Below, in pieces: positions 11,686 through 23,557 of a stretch of 64,000 bases of DNA. The notes beneath the pieces were generated by a model that ran no database searches, had not been told where the DNA came from, and worked only from the letters and a program-made list of their open reading frames with translations. The position numbers and the translations under genes were made by a program. This stretch comes from Sciurus carolinensis. Its lineage: Eukaryota > Chordata > Mammalia > Rodentia > Sciuridae. The stretch lies in contig NC_062221.1 of assembly GCF_902686445.1 (NCBI RefSeq), forward strand, positions 33,744,575 to 33,808,574, read 5' to 3'. Every line of letters starts with the position of its first letter. Position 1 is the first letter of the stretch.

Positions 11686-12040
11686 AGTATGAGCAAATAG
11701 TTTTAAAACAAAGTCAAGGGAAGTAAAAGACAAGCGGATAGAGTTATGAAAGAGATTGTGACATTAAATGTTCCTATTAATTCCCATACACTGTTAGAAG
11801 AACATAACAAATTTAGAGCTAAGCTTTTCAGCAGCTAATGGAAAAAGAACATCATTATTTTGTTTATGACACAGTTAAGAAAAAAACAAACTTGAAGTTC
11901 CATATAAGAATGAATCTACCTGCTTCTAAGATGAGAGAAATTTCTTCCAAGATTTCTTGCAGTGAAAACTGTGTAATATAGCAAAAATTTGAACCAGATT
12001 ATATAGGAAGTTCAGCAATGCATTTTATAGATCTTTTCTT
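11686..12040. other. No gene seen
   Basis: AT-rich spacer between the MaLR LTR and the L1; nothing recognised. Confidence 0.5.
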
Positions 12041-13476
12041 CTTTTTATTGTTTGTTCTATTTAGTTATACATGAGAGAAGAGTGCATTTTGATTTATTGT
12101 ACACAAATGGAGTACAACTTTTCATTTCTCTGGTTGTACATGATGTACAGTCACACCGTTCATGTAATCATACATGTACATAGGTAATGATATTTGGTTC
12201 CATTCTACCATCTTTCCTTCTCCTACCCCTCACTCCCTTCATTTCCCACTACACAATCCAACATTCCTCCATTCTTCCCTTACCCCACCCCACCTCTGTT
12301 ATGTATCAGCATCCACCTATCAGAGAAAACTTTCTACTTTTGGTTTTTTGGGAGTGACTTATATCACTTAGCATGGTTTTCTCTAACTCTATCCATTTAC
12401 CTGCAAATGCCATAATTTTATTCTTCCTTATGGCTGAGTAATATCCCATTGTGTATATATAACACAGTTTCTTTATCTATTCTTCTATTGAAGGGCATCT
12501 AGGTTGGCTCCATAATCTAGCTATTGTGAATTGAGTTGCTATAAACATTGATGTTGGTATGTCACTCTAGGATGCTGATTTTAAGTCCTTTGGGTACAGG
12601 CCAAGGAGTAGGATAGCTGGGTCAAATGATGGTTCCATTCCAAGTTTTCTAAGGAATCTCCATACTGCTATCCAGAATGGCTGCACCAATTTGCAGTCCC
12701 AATAGCAATGTATGAATGTACCTTTCTTCCCCACATCCTTGCCAATCCCTATTGTTGCTTGTATTCTTGATAATCGCCATTCTAATTGGGGTGAGGAGAA
12801 GTGTTAAGGTAGTTTTGATTTGCATTTTTCTTATTACTAGAGATGTTGAACATTTTTTCATGTATCTATTGATTGCTTGTAAATCTTCTTCTGGCCAGAT
12901 GATAGAAGGCTTATAAAATGCATCTTCTTTGTATTCTTGGTGTTAATTTTTTTTTTTTTTTTTTTTTTTTTAGTTCTTTATAAATTCTGCAGATTAGTGC
13001 TCTATCTGAAGTGGATGTGGTAAAGATTTTCTCCCACTCTGTAGGCTCTTTTTTCACACTATCGATTATATCCTTTGCTGAGAAAAAGTTTTTGAGTTTG
13101 AATCCATCCCATTTATCGAGTCTTGTTTTAATTGGCAGTCTTGTTAAGGAAGTCTGGTCCTAAGTTGACATGATGAAGATTTGGGCCTACTTTGTTTTCT
13201 ATTTGGTGCAGGATCTCTGGTCTAATTCCTAGGTCCTTGATCCATTTTGAGTTGAGTTTTGTGCAGGGTGAGAGATAGTGGTTTAATTTCATTTTGCTGC
13301 ATATGGATTTCCAGTTTTCCCAGCACGATTTGTTGAAGAGACTTCTCTTCTCCATTGTATGTTTTTCACAATTTTGTGTACTGTGAGATAACTGTATTTA
13401 TGTGGGTTTATCTCTGTGTCCTCTTCTGTACCATTGGTCTACCTGCCTATTTTTGTGCCAATACCATGCCACTTAA
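12041..13476 (-). mobile_element. 5'-truncated L1, older
   Basis: Minus-strand L1 with its 3' UTR on the left and the C-terminal third of ORF2 on the right. It corresponds to the region from about 56700 to the 3' end of the full-length copy. The DEW/PSIDEWI-type and 'LYPKD' regions are recognisable in reverse complement near 12500-12620, but frameshifts and stops break ORF2. It differs from the young copies at many positions. A run of 25 T (12947-12971) has expanded inside ORF2. The right breakpoint lies near 'ccaataccatgcca'. Confidence 0.88.
12947..12971. repeat. Poly(T) run inside L1
   Basis: Twenty-five consecutive T within the minus-strand L1. Other L1 copies in the window have no such run here, so it is a local expansion. 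Confidence 0.85.
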
Positions 13477-13687
13477 TGGCATCAAGCCAAAGAAATTCAT
13501 TTAGGGTGATTGTAAGGGAGACCAAATCAGATTATGCAGTGTGGACTAGTGGAATAGCCATGATTAAATGCCATCTGTGCCTCAGGTAAGACAAAGAATT
13601 ATAGAGGCTAGACTTATTAATATGTACCCTTCAAACCCATGAGAATGAAGGGATCACTATGAAAGGTAGCTCAGATATTTGTAATTG
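13477..13687. other. Short unassigned spacer
   Basis: Sequence between the L1 5' break and the next LTR; no feature seen. Confidence 0.4.
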
Positions 13688-14126
13688 TGTATTTTAGTCA
13701 GTTATTTTGCTGCTATGATTAAAGGACCTGACCAGCATAACTGTAGAGGAGCAAAGGATTATTTGATGGTTCATGGTTTTAGAGTTCTCAGTCCATGGGA
13801 GGCCAACTCCATTCCTTGGAGCTGAGATGAGGCAGGATATCATGACAGAAAAGAGTGGCAGAGGGAAGCAGCTCACATGAGTATCAGAAAGTAGAGAGAG
13901 ACTCCACTCTCCAGATACAAAATATATACCCCATAGCCACGCCCCCAATGAACCACTTCCTCCAGTCATACCCCACCTGCCTCCAGTTATCACTCAGTTA
14001 ATCCCAGCAGGGATTAATTCACTGAGTAAGTTAAGACTCTCAAAACCCAATCATTTCTCCTCTGAACCTTCTTGCATTGTCTCACACATGAGTTGTTGGG
14101 GAACACCTTATATCCAAACCATAACA
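13688..14126 (-). mobile_element. MaLR-type LTR
   Basis: Plus strand runs from tgtattttagtcag to ccaaaccataaca, the reverse complement of MaLR LTR ends. Internal cues include ggtttcatgg-like, 'gaggcaggatatcatgacagaa' and 'cattgtctcacacatgag' motifs shared with the LTRs at 27343 and 31728. Confidence 0.75.
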
Positions 14127-15214
14127 TTGTGCTATGTTTTCAAAATTATGTTATTGCCTTTTACTGTTGGGGCAGTACATATTTACTATCATACAAACAT
14201 GTTGTATGATTTATTTTTTTTTAAATTAGAATTAGAGAAAAATTGTGCTTGAGAAGAAATTATTGTTTTGATGCATTAAATATTTCTGCTTGCATCATAG
14301 AAATTGGTTTATCATGTATAATATATAGCCATGTTCTGAAGTTAATCATTAGTCATTAGTGTATTTTTTCAAGTTGTTTTATTGTTAAAACTGTAGTTGA
14401 GTAATTAATAAAAATATTTAAATATTTTCAAATAAATAAAATTCATCAACACCTAAAATTTATATTTAAATTTTATTTCTTTATGCTTCCTGTTGTTAAC
14501 TCCATGATAGAAAATTAATAAACATTAGAAGAAAAATTACAAATGCAGAATTTTAAGATAATTAAAATTTATGATGCAAATTATACATTTAAGACACACT
14601 GAGAATTTCATAAATATGTAAAGATTCAGAAACTACAGTAATATACTGTTTTAATATGTAGTCAGTGCAAATGGGTCATAAAATCTTCATTATAAGAAAG
14701 AAGTAATTGCAAATCATTTTAGTACTAGATCTGTAACCTGAAAATCAACTTAGAAAGTTTTTACCAAGCACATTTGTATAATTGTTTGCTGTTTTTCTCC
14801 TTCATTTTATCTTTGAAGGTGACAAAGTCTCAACTCCAGTGACAATAATAAAAAGAGTTACTTGGAAGAGGAGAAACCAAAAATAATATTTTGCTAATAT
14901 TTCTGTATTTCTTATTTTCCTAAACATTTAAATACATATTTGTGTTGGGTTATGTTATCAATATATTTCAGTTTTGAAGTTGATTATGTAAATAGTATAT
15001 TAGTTGTTTAGACCTTTTTATTTTTCAAGGGGGGAAAAAGCAAAACACATCAAAAGCAAACAATAGAAATGTCTCCTTTGTGATAATAATAAACATGTTG
15101 ATAACTGACCCCCATTCTGGTAATGGCCAACATGAACAGTTACCAACACAAATGATAACTAAAAACACCTTCTTAGGTTATGTTCTTCTCCTAGTGATCT
15201 TACAGACATAAATA
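14127..15214. other. No gene seen
   Basis: Very AT-rich sequence without recognised element. Confidence 0.55.
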
Positions 15215-15420
15215 TGCCAACTAAGATATAGTGTGTTCTTCTCCAATGCCTGTACTCTACCTTATCTCTCAGAGCGTACACTTCTTTCTTTTTCTCAGTA
15301 AATTCAATCTGTGCTTCACTTTGGCCTATTCCTTCTGTTCTGACATCAAGGACTCTCAAGGCCTGAGTCGAGGTCCTCCTTTCTTTTGGGGGACCTCCTC
15401 AGAACTGTCCTATTAGTGAA
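15215..15420 (+). mobile_element. Possible retroviral LTR fragment (R/U5-like)
   Basis: A 'ctcagtaaattc' polyadenylation-like signal is followed by pyrimidine-rich text, 'cctgagtcgaggtcc' and 'ttgggggacctcctc', resembling the R/U5 end of a class I endogenous retrovirus LTR. Neither edge nor a target duplication is visible. Low-certainty call by eye. Confidence 0.3.
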
Positions 15421-16560
15421 AATGCCAGGTTTTTCACTGAAAATCTTTGATGTAAAATGGTAGATTGGTTCTTACTATGATAGGTCTGGGGTCTTTTGGG
15501 AAAAGGAGGCAATACAAAAGCCCCCTTCAAACTCTGATTTTTGTAATCAAATCAGAAAGATTTCAGACATGTCACTTAGAGACGTGTTTATGAGAAGGGG
15601 TAGAAAAGAAGAAAAGGGGATACTCTCAAGGGAGAGAGTGAGTCCTCTCAGAGAGGATAGGGACAGTGTGCCTTTCCATACCTCTAGTTTTATTAGGGTC
15701 CCAAGGAAGTTTCCAAAGAGTTATGTCCAGATTCACTTCTTATCTTTTGACTGACAGTAGGATGACCTCATATTTTCAACTCTCCACCCACTACCTTGGC
15801 AACTGTTCTAATTGGAACATTTTCTTACAGATTTTATGGTTAGGATAATTATCCTTATCTCCCCAAGTTCTGGGATCTTGTCTGTGAATGGGTCACAAAA
15901 GTCCTCCTTCAGGGTAACTTGTGTTTCTCTTATCAGAATTATTTCAGGTCTGCATTTCTCGTGCAGATACACGTAGTTTGCTGAGGAATGTATTATATCC
16001 TCTCCACTTAAGCCAGGCAGGGCTGTAGGTAAATTTTTTTTGAAAGGTGAAGATAGGTGAGGATTAGTACAGTGGACCCAGTTCATTGAACTATTTCTTG
16101 AACCTCATGTTCCCACCACTCACATCTGTCTGTCTCCTATCATTACCAGGATGCAACACAGTCCCTTGACATAAGAGTTTTTGACTGAATTAAGATGATT
16201 AGTCATCAGCTCATTGCTCAATTGCTTAATGGAGAATGGGTGCAATATTTTGGGAGGAAAATAATGGAACAAGTATGTAACTTTTTATATGCACTGTGCA
16301 CATTTTCAACACATCAAAGACAAGACCTTAAGAGCAATAATCAAAGAAGAATAAACATAAAAGAATACACATATTAATAATTTAAATGTTTGCATTAGAT
16401 AACCAGGATTTTAAAACAACTTAAATTATGTATCCAAAAGAGAAGCAACAGAAATGGAAAATAGATTAATCTTTAATAGCACATGAAATGTTTAAATAAA
16501 TACCACATGGAAATGTTAGGAGTTGAAAATATAATTACGTAATTAAGAGTATCTGATATT
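15421..16560. other. No gene seen
   Basis: Mixed-composition sequence, possibly containing further degraded retroviral material, with no recognised domain in any frame. Confidence 0.4.
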
Positions 16561-16771
16561 TTGCAGCCACTCTGGAAAGCAGTGTGGAGACTCCTTAGAA
16601 AACTTGGAATGGAACAACCATTTGACCCAGCTATCCCACTCCTTGGCCTATACCCAAAGGACTTAAAATCAGCATATTACAGAGATATAGCCACATCAAT
16701 GTTCATAGCTGCTCAGTTCACAATAGCCAGATTGTGGAACCAACCTAGATGTCCTTCAATTGATGAATGGA
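16561..16771 (+). mobile_element. Internal L1 fragment (ORF2 C-terminus)
   Basis: The first ~70 codons of an open frame encode the C-terminal ORF2 segment QPLWKAVW...DEWI, nearly as in the full-length L1 (57509-57716). It starts abruptly at 'cagccactctgg' and stops after 'gatgaatggata', with no 3' UTR or A-tail. The frame then runs on into unrelated sequence to 16914, so the 117-codon open frame is not a gene. Confidence 0.85.
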
Positions 16772-16989
16772 TAACAGATATCTTATTTACCAGAACATTG
16801 CACAGAGTGGAAGCCAGGATAGACGACCTGAAAAAGAGAAAAATAATCACACCCAAAATAACAATAATATTTATCAGGAGGCATTTAGAAGAGTATCCAA
16901 GACATGAAGTTTGAGAATATGTTCTAACATATTACAGAAGATGAAAAAATATTTCCTTTCTACCTTTCATAGCTTTTAGTTGAAATTGA

Positions 16990-17460
16990 TTCCTATAAAA
17001 AACATAGATTAATGTGAGACATACTCTGCTGTCCAAGCCCAGAGAATGGACTAAGGCACAAGTTACAGCAAAAAGTGAGACTTTAATGACTATCTTGCAA
17101 AATCAGGTGCCTGGTGGTTAGGGACACACAGATTGGGTACAACCAAATATTTATTTCCTAGCACACAAGGTCCCTCCCCCAGATCCTCATTGGCTTAGTA
17201 CTATGGGGTGTACAGTCTTCCTGAATGTCACCTAGGTTTTATTGTCTCCTACTGGGTTATTTAAAATAATATATCTTTAGTGGTACCCGCATCCCTCTGT
17301 TCTCTTGTGGTGGGAAAGTTTCCTTGAATTGAGGACATTTTGGCATGTGTACAGTTCTTCAGGTATGTGTGGAGGGGCTTCCTTCTCACCTCCTTTTTGT
17401 CAAGAGGCTGTACATTTTTACTCCAGTATTAACTGCTTGTAACTTTCCATTCTGCTCTCC
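16990..17460 (-). mobile_element. Possible endogenous retrovirus LTR, antisense
   Basis: Text such as 'gtgagactttaatgac' (an ATTAAA signal in reverse), 'tggttagggacacacag' and GC-richer, CpG-poor composition resembles an antisense retroviral LTR. No edges or target duplications were found. Tentative. Confidence 0.3.
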
Positions 17461-17889
17461 CCTCCTGCTGCCTTTCTTAGATTTCATGTCATTTTACATT
17501 TGAAGCTAAATATTCTAAAAATGTACCAATGACTTTCTATTTCTCATAGTAAACAAGAGAAAAATATTTTTTAAACATATATGTGTTATGTATACATGAG
17601 AACCACCATGGGAAAATAAGTAATTCTCAAAGAGTTTAGAATTAAATGTCATCATTTGCTGAAAAAAAAAAAAAATGAGGAGGCTGTTGTTTAGGAGGGA
17701 ACCAAGAAAATTTGATAAGAAAGGGGAAGGATTTTATGCATATTTAAGTCAGTGCCTTACTCTACTGATAAGATAAGAGACTCTACTGATTTCATCATCT
17801 TTTTTTTTTTTTTGACACGGAAAGAAAACACACTTAAAGTGGAGATTTTCTTTATAGATATAAATTTCTCTTAAAAGTTGCAACTTAAA

Positions 17890-17894
17890 CTTCT
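17890..17894 (+). repeat. Target-site duplication, left (CTTCT)
   Basis: CTTCT directly before the TG of the solo LTR, repeated directly after its terminal CA at 18221-18225. Confidence 0.6.
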
Positions 17895-18220
17895 TGTTAG
17901 GTTGGAATTTGGGCGACTATATAATGGAGAGTGGAGCAACTGAGGCAAAGGGCAGCGCGCCTCACAACGACCTATCAAACGGGCAGGAAAACTCCACTGG
18001 CACTGACCTCCACCTGTCACTCAGCAGGACTCCCGCCCATTCCAGCCTATAAAGACCCTGGGCAGCCAGGGCCACGTATGATTTTCTCTGGCTGCCTTCC
18101 CTGACCTGTACCCCGGGACTGGGAATTTTGCCCAAGAGCCAAAATTCCAGTAAAGCTCGCTTCCCACCGCTTTCTGTTCGATTTTATTTGGCCCCTGGCC
18201 GTGACCCCCCGGAGCTTACA
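17895..18220 (+). mobile_element. Solo LTR of a class I-type endogenous retrovirus
   Basis: A 326-bp, GC-richer block starts TGTTAG and ends CTTACA, with inverted-repeat-like termini, and is flanked by a perfect 5-bp duplication (CTTCT). Inside are a TATA box (18048-18053, in 'cctataaagacc') and an AGTAAA polyadenylation signal (18149-18154) about 100 bp later, then a pyrimidine-rich U5. This order is U3-R-U5 of a gammaretrovirus-like LTR in plus orientation. No internal retroviral sequence or second LTR adjoins it, so it is a recombination-derived solo LTR. It has no coding function. Confidence 0.75.
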
Positions 18221-18225
18221 CTTCT
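18221..18225 (+). repeat. Target-site duplication, right (CTTCT)
   Basis: Right partner of the 5-bp duplication at 17890-17894. Confidence 0.6.
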
Positions 18226-19959
18226 ATTTTTACAAGATCTGTGTCTTCAAGTGTCTCAAAATAATCAGCTCAAAATAAGACTTATGCAAAGAGGCATATT
18301 TTGGGTGACACATATTTGGCTGTTTATGCTGTTATAGTATTTGATTTATAAAAGGAAAGGATGGAGAAAATAAAGAAGCATTTTTCAAATTGGATGTTAT
18401 CAAGTGTATTCCCAGGAGTTTAAGTGCCACTAACCTATAGGTAAAAAAGTACTACATGCCATAGAGGAAACAGAAACAAAGCTACTTCTAGGTGTACTAT
18501 AGTATACAACTCATAATAAAGAAAAAGTAAAAACAAAATGAGAGGAATAAAAACACACATACAAATTAAGATCTGGAGCCAATAGTTAGATGGAAATTAA
18601 AATAAAATTTTTTTTTTCTTTTTGTGTTTCACCTTCACAAATTTGGGATATTGTTACCATCAGCTTAATCCAAGGACCTTGTCTGAATACCTGCTGTCTG
18701 GATTCTGCCACCCAAACTTCACTTTCCTTCCTTCTATCAGTAGAAGAAAGTTCCCTTTAACTCAGAGAGGTCCCCCAAATTCACTCTGTTTTAATACTGC
18801 CATGTTTTCAAAATTCATAACCTGTAATATTAGTGAAAGTCATGCTACCTGTTTTTACCAAACATCAATTGATATTTTTCTATGTGGGAATTTAGTGCTA
18901 CCAGCAACCTATCCCAGGGATTTTTGTCCAAAACCCAACTGGTGGGATTCTGCTACCTGCCCAAAATGGAGAAGGAAAAACAAATTCTACGCAGTTTTAT
19001 CAAACTGGGGAGATCCAGCTACATTATTTCTCCCCAAAGTTTCCACAGAAGTAGTTAGAATTCACAGAAAACAAAAAAAATCAGGTGATAGACATATGTA
19101 GATTTATATATGAATTAGAAGTACGTCATTCTCAGTTTTTTGGTGTCCATGGGTGAGGGCACCCTCAATCTTTACTTTCAGCATGAGGAAGTTGTCATGA
19201 AATTCAAAGGGGTATTTAATTTTGTCCATTTCATTAGAAAATGTATACCTGACATTTTAAAATATATATGCTATATATGGCCAATTTTGTAACTTAGGAA
19301 AAAAATCCTAATTTATGATGCTTTGGCATTCTCAGTGTTTTGAACTAAAGGAAAACCAAGGTCTCTCTGACCTACCCTCCCCCTCTTGTCTCTCACTTCT
19401 CTTTGTCTTTTGAAGCACATGAAGGGACTTTTTGAGAAGTTCCCTTATTTACATAAAGGTCAGATCTTGCAGAAGCAAATCGATTATTGTGAATTCCTTC
19501 CCCAAGTGATCTCACTAACCTGGTAAAAGTTATTCACATTGCAGGAAAGATGGCTAGAGTTGAAACCACACCCAGAGCAAAGATATCCCAGACTTATTTC
19601 TGTTCTTTGAGTCCACTCATACTGAAAGGTAACAAACATACATGAGTGAGTGGTAAGAACATGAGGTTAAGGGGATAACTCCATAACTGGTCCTATTCTG
19701 CTGAGCCCCACAGGTTTTCTTTTATAAAAACAATTTACCTGCAGCCTTTCGTGGTTTAAGTCAATAAGATATGTTACATGCCTAAACAAATAACCTGTTA
19801 TCTGTGGGAGAAATGTTGGCCTGAAAGACTCCTTCCTGTATTCTTCCTGCCAATAAGGCGATAATAAGGGGAACATTTTCCCTGAAGGGGGAAAATTTAA
19901 TGACTCTTAAGCAAACCAGTTTACAAAAACTCAGGAAAACAGATGATAATGAAAATCAG
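18226..19959. other. Unassigned, possibly degraded retroviral sequence
   Basis: Contains an open frame of 159 codons at 18622-19101 that begins with a non-ATG codon and shows no recognised domain. Composition is less AT-rich than the neighbourhood. Nothing can be named with confidence. Confidence 0.3.
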
Positions 19960-20410
19960 TCAACATGGGCCAAAGTGTCCTGGAATTGTTTTGGACTTTT
20001 ACCATGCACCCTGGGGACTTGGAAATCTGATACAACGTGCTATCATTCAGTACTCAAGAGGTGAACCTGGGTAAAATTCTCTGGAAACTTCTCTGGAACT
20101 TCCAATAAAATGGGAAGGCAGGAGGACCACACCATTCTCCTCTCTGAGGGGGATCTAATATCTCCCTTAGTGTGTCAACTTTTTTCTTTCCTATCCCTTC
20201 AAACAAACTCAGGCCTGCTATTCTGAATCATATATATGAAAAATTTCTAGCATGATTGCAGGAACTGGTGAGAGAGGACTTCATCACACTATTTGCTCCT
20301 TAGGAGGCCCCCTGCTCCATTACAATATCTGCTAAAAATAAACACTTTGCTTCTAAAACTTATGCAGTCCACCACTTTCCTCTTCACTTGGAGGCAGGAA
20401 CACCACCCCA
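19960..20410 (+). mobile_element. Possible LTR-like segment
   Basis: GC-richer block ending in an AATAAA signal (20337-20342, 'aaaaataaacactttgc') followed by a pyrimidine-rich stretch, as in LTR R/U5 ends. Edges and duplications are not visible. Confidence 0.3.
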
Positions 20411-20639
20411 TAGCAAAACCCTAGACGAAAACTTGTTTTTTGTTTGTGGTTGTCTGCCTAGAAGACCCCACTCACACTTGTATGACCATACCTTCTGTTT
20501 TTGCCTCAGGTTTCTTGACTACCCTAACATTAGTCAACCCCAAAGAGTTGCTTTGAATCTAAGAAATTTGTTTGTTTTCAGGAACAAGTACAGGACAAAT
20601 GCAGTTTAACAAATACATTAAACCATTCCATTCTGGGAA

Positions 20640-20935
20640 TAAGAAATTAAAACTGTATGCTTTCAACAAAGTCAGAGAGAAAGAACAATCAAAGGGGACT
20701 CTCCAAGAAAGGTTAGTTCTTCATCAAAACAGTATAAAAATCTCTAGACAGAGAACCTCCTCTTTGGGAACCTATTTGGGCTCATTCTCATGCGTAGGAG
20801 GCTTCCTTGCTTCTAATAATTCTACTTCTAATAAATTTGTTACTGAATTCTCGCCCTCCATCATCAGCGTACTTCATCCATTGAGTCCCTGAGACAAGAA
20901 CCCTCCACTGCTCATATGACCCTGTGTTGTACTAC
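20640..20935 (+). mobile_element. Possible retroviral LTR end
   Basis: Tandem 'cttctaata' text leads into AATAAA (20830-20835) and then 'gaattctcgccctcc' and 'gagtccctgagacaag', resembling an LTR R/U5 region in plus orientation. The open frame of 106 codons across it shows no known domain. Confidence 0.35.
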
Positions 20936-21852
20936 AAAGAAGAGGGTATATAGACTTCTCAAATGCACTGGGTTGTTGGGTATTCACTTTCCCATGATTT
21001 TCCTATGCATATAGTAAACTTGTATGCCTTCAACCTATTCAACAGTTACCAGTTTATTTCAACCAATGCAATTATCAAAACTACAGAGGTTTGTGGGGAA
21101 ATTCTCTTCATTTCAAAACCACCTTTTATGTTTTTAAAAATATTTCTGAATAATCATAGGTGACTACAAAATCATTATTCATAACAGAAAAGAACAGAAA
21201 CAACATAATATCAAAATATATTTTAAATAAATCATAATAGCAAAATAACAAAATACAGCATGGCCACTAGGAATCATGATTTAATCCACTATAAAATATT
21301 GAGTTAGGCAGGATCTGTAAGTTTTACTCATTACATTTTAGAGTTACTCATATTTTTGGCAACTTATGTATATTTTATAAATTAAAAAAAATTTTTTTTA
21401 GAAAATTGTATTTATTGAAATATATTTCAAGGAATGCAATTGTATTTTCTTATCCTCCATATTTGATGTGTTTTTATTGAGAAAAAAGATAAATATATGA
21501 ATCTGATTATCTTGCAGAAAAATATGATGCCTATTTTCATGTATTTGATTTCTGACTTCCTTTAATAACTACTGCTTAAAATCTGGCAGATTTTAAATCA
21601 TGTATGAAGGTTATGTATCCAAAATTACTAAGAATTTATAAAACAGTGTCCATGGTAGATGATGTAGTAAATTATTTCAGATTAAAATTAGTGAAATTAC
21701 TAGAAATCTTTTCCCTATTAATTTTAATTAAACTATGGCTGTCGAATTGTGTTTAAGATTAAATTATGATGGTAAACACAAACTCTGATGTAAATGAATC
21801 TGAGATGTAGAAAAATAAATTATATTGGTTATTTGTCCATGATTTTCTCAAC
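20936..21852. other. No gene seen
   Basis: AT-rich sequence without recognised element. Confidence 0.55.
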
Positions 21853-22024
21853 TTTTTTTCTTTTTCTCTTTTCTTTTCTTTCTTTCTTTCCTTCCTTCCT
21901 TCCTTCCTTCCTTCCTTTCCTTCCTTTCCTTCTTTCTTTCTTTCTTCTTTCTTTCCTTCCTTCTTCCTTCCTTCCCTCCCTCCCTCCCTCCCTCCCTCCC
22001 CCCCCCCCCTCTCTCTTTCTTTCT

Positions 22025-22088
<64 letters not shown>

Positions 22089-22092
22089 TTTC
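21853..22092. repeat. Pyrimidine microsatellite (CTTT/CCTT/CCCT)n
   Basis: About 240 bp of almost pure C/T on the plus strand, with blocks of CCTT, CCCT, a run of C and a long CTTT array. The long open frames on both strands here (152 and 83 codons) are products of the repeat and not genes. Confidence 0.95.
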
Positions 22093-22140
22093 CAGACAAA
22101 ATCCTGCTAAGTTGCCCAGGCTGGACTCAAACTTCTTATG
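22093..22140 (-). mobile_element. 7SL-derived SINE fragment
   Basis: The segment 'cctgctaagttgcccaggct' followed by 'ggactcaaact' is the reverse complement of the left part of a B1-like SINE. It abuts the pyrimidine tract, which may have grown from its tail. Confidence 0.55.
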
Positions 22141-22744
22141 GAAAGAGGACTACTCCTCTATCCGTCCCTCTTGTACCCTAACTGTGGGGCCAAAAAGCAG
22201 CTCTGAAAGTAGCTGCGAGATTCCATCAAGGAGCCAAGGCAGAAAAGGGTAGTAAAGACTGGTTCTTCCCAATCTCAATTTATTGGAAAAATGGAGTATG
22301 CAGACATGCAGAACAGACTGAATGGGTCAATTCTGGGAGGATGACATATTCTATACACAATTGAAGTATTTAAGAACTTTGAGCCTTTGAATTGGACTGA
22401 ATTTGGAAGCTCCTCCCCTCAGAAATTTAGGAAGATTCTGACTGCTTCCAGAAAATTTTTCTATATTTAGATATGATAAGGATGGCTCCTAGGACTCAGG
22501 AATCAAATCTCCTTTTTGCTTATTTGAAACCTATGAAATTCCACTTTCTGTCACAAAGCTGTCTTCCTCCCAGAACTTTTTGGAGATGAAACTTTTGAAA
22601 TAATGGTGTTTACCCATCCTCCTTAATGTTAATATCTCTGAGGCAGAGATCCTTAGCTTCCCTCCACACTGGACCAGTATTAGGCCACCTGACAACAGTT
22701 TGTTTTTGCTTGCTTTTGATAAACTTCCATGTGGTTTTAGTTTT
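22141..22744. other. Unassigned
   Basis: Moderate-GC sequence containing 'caatttattgg' (AATAAA in reverse) near 22276 that might belong to an antisense LTR. Not supported enough to name. Confidence 0.3.
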
Positions 22745-22975
22745 TGACTTATGATTTTTTTCCCTCTTTTGTTACAGGTGATTGATAGAGGTGCTTTACC
22801 ACTAAGCTATGTGTATCTTCACTCCTCTTTATTCTTGATTTTGAGACAGGGTCTTACTAAGTTGATTAGGGCCTTACTAAGTTGCTCAGGTTAATCTTAA
22901 AATTGTAATCCACCTGCCTCAGCCTCCTGAGTTGCTGGGTTGACAAACATGCACTGTGGCACCTGGTTAATTATG
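22745..22975 (-). mobile_element. Composite SINE, MEN type (ID + 7SL parts)
   Basis: On the minus strand a 7SL-like part ('gcctcagcctcctgagttgc' in reverse) is followed by an ID-like part ('taccactaagctat' is the reverse of the ID box A region). This joint structure is known from squirrel-family rodents. Mutated but near full length. Confidence 0.65.
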
Positions 22976-23065
22976 GATTTGCTTAATGCATAAGTCTAAT
23001 GTCCTCCCTATGTGTTTTTGCCCACTATTGTCCTTCTCTCTACCACCTATTAATGGATGACTAAC

Positions 23066-23472
23066 TGTTATGGTTTGGATATGAGGTGGTTTCCAAAAGC
23101 TCCTGTGCTCTGTAGGAACGTTCTCAGGTAAAATGATTGAATTACGAGAACTGTTACCTAATCAGTCAATCCCAGTTTGAATGGACAGAGTGGGGTGTGA
23201 ATGGAGAAGGGGAGTCCTTGGGGGGGGTGTTGGAAGGGTTCATATTCCCTGCATCCCTTTCCCTTTCTCTCTTGCCTTCCTGGCCATCATAAGTGGAGCA
23301 GCTTCTCTTCACCACACCCTTCTGCTATGATATTCTGCCTCACTTTGGTCCAGAGCAATGGAGTCAGTTGACCATTAACTAAATGTCTGAAATTGTGAAT
23401 TCAAATAAACTTATTTGCTAAGTTGCTCTTGTCAGGTATTTGGTCACGACAACAAAAAAACTGACTAAGACA
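23066..23472 (+). mobile_element. MaLR-type LTR
   Basis: Starts TGTTATGGTTTGGATATGAGG and ends CTGACTAAGACA, the classical MaLR LTR ends. The terminal 'tttgtcaggtatttggtcac'-like stretch is shared with other copies in the window. A G run interrupts it near 23220. No clear 5-bp duplication. Confidence 0.8.
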
Positions 23473-23485
23473 ATTAACCTACCTT

Positions 23486-23557
23486 ACTTTGTGATCTTCT
23501 CACTTCAGTCTCCCAAGTAGCTGGGGTTTCAAGAATGTATGAACATGCTCAGTTAGG
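23486..23557 (-). mobile_element. 7SL-derived SINE fragment
   Basis: Text 'gtgatcttctcacttcagtc' and 'caagtagctgggg' is the reverse complement of the central B1/Alu-like domain. Confidence 0.5.

Noticed and set aside
16561..16914. 117-codon open frame as a gene
   Set aside because: The first ~70 codons are an L1 ORF2 fragment and the remainder is accidental read-through into flanking DNA.
21794..22252. 152-codon open frame (and an 83-codon antisense one)
   Set aside because: Created by the CTTT/CCTT microsatellite; low-complexity Ser/Phe/Leu or Lys/Glu/Arg text, not a protein.
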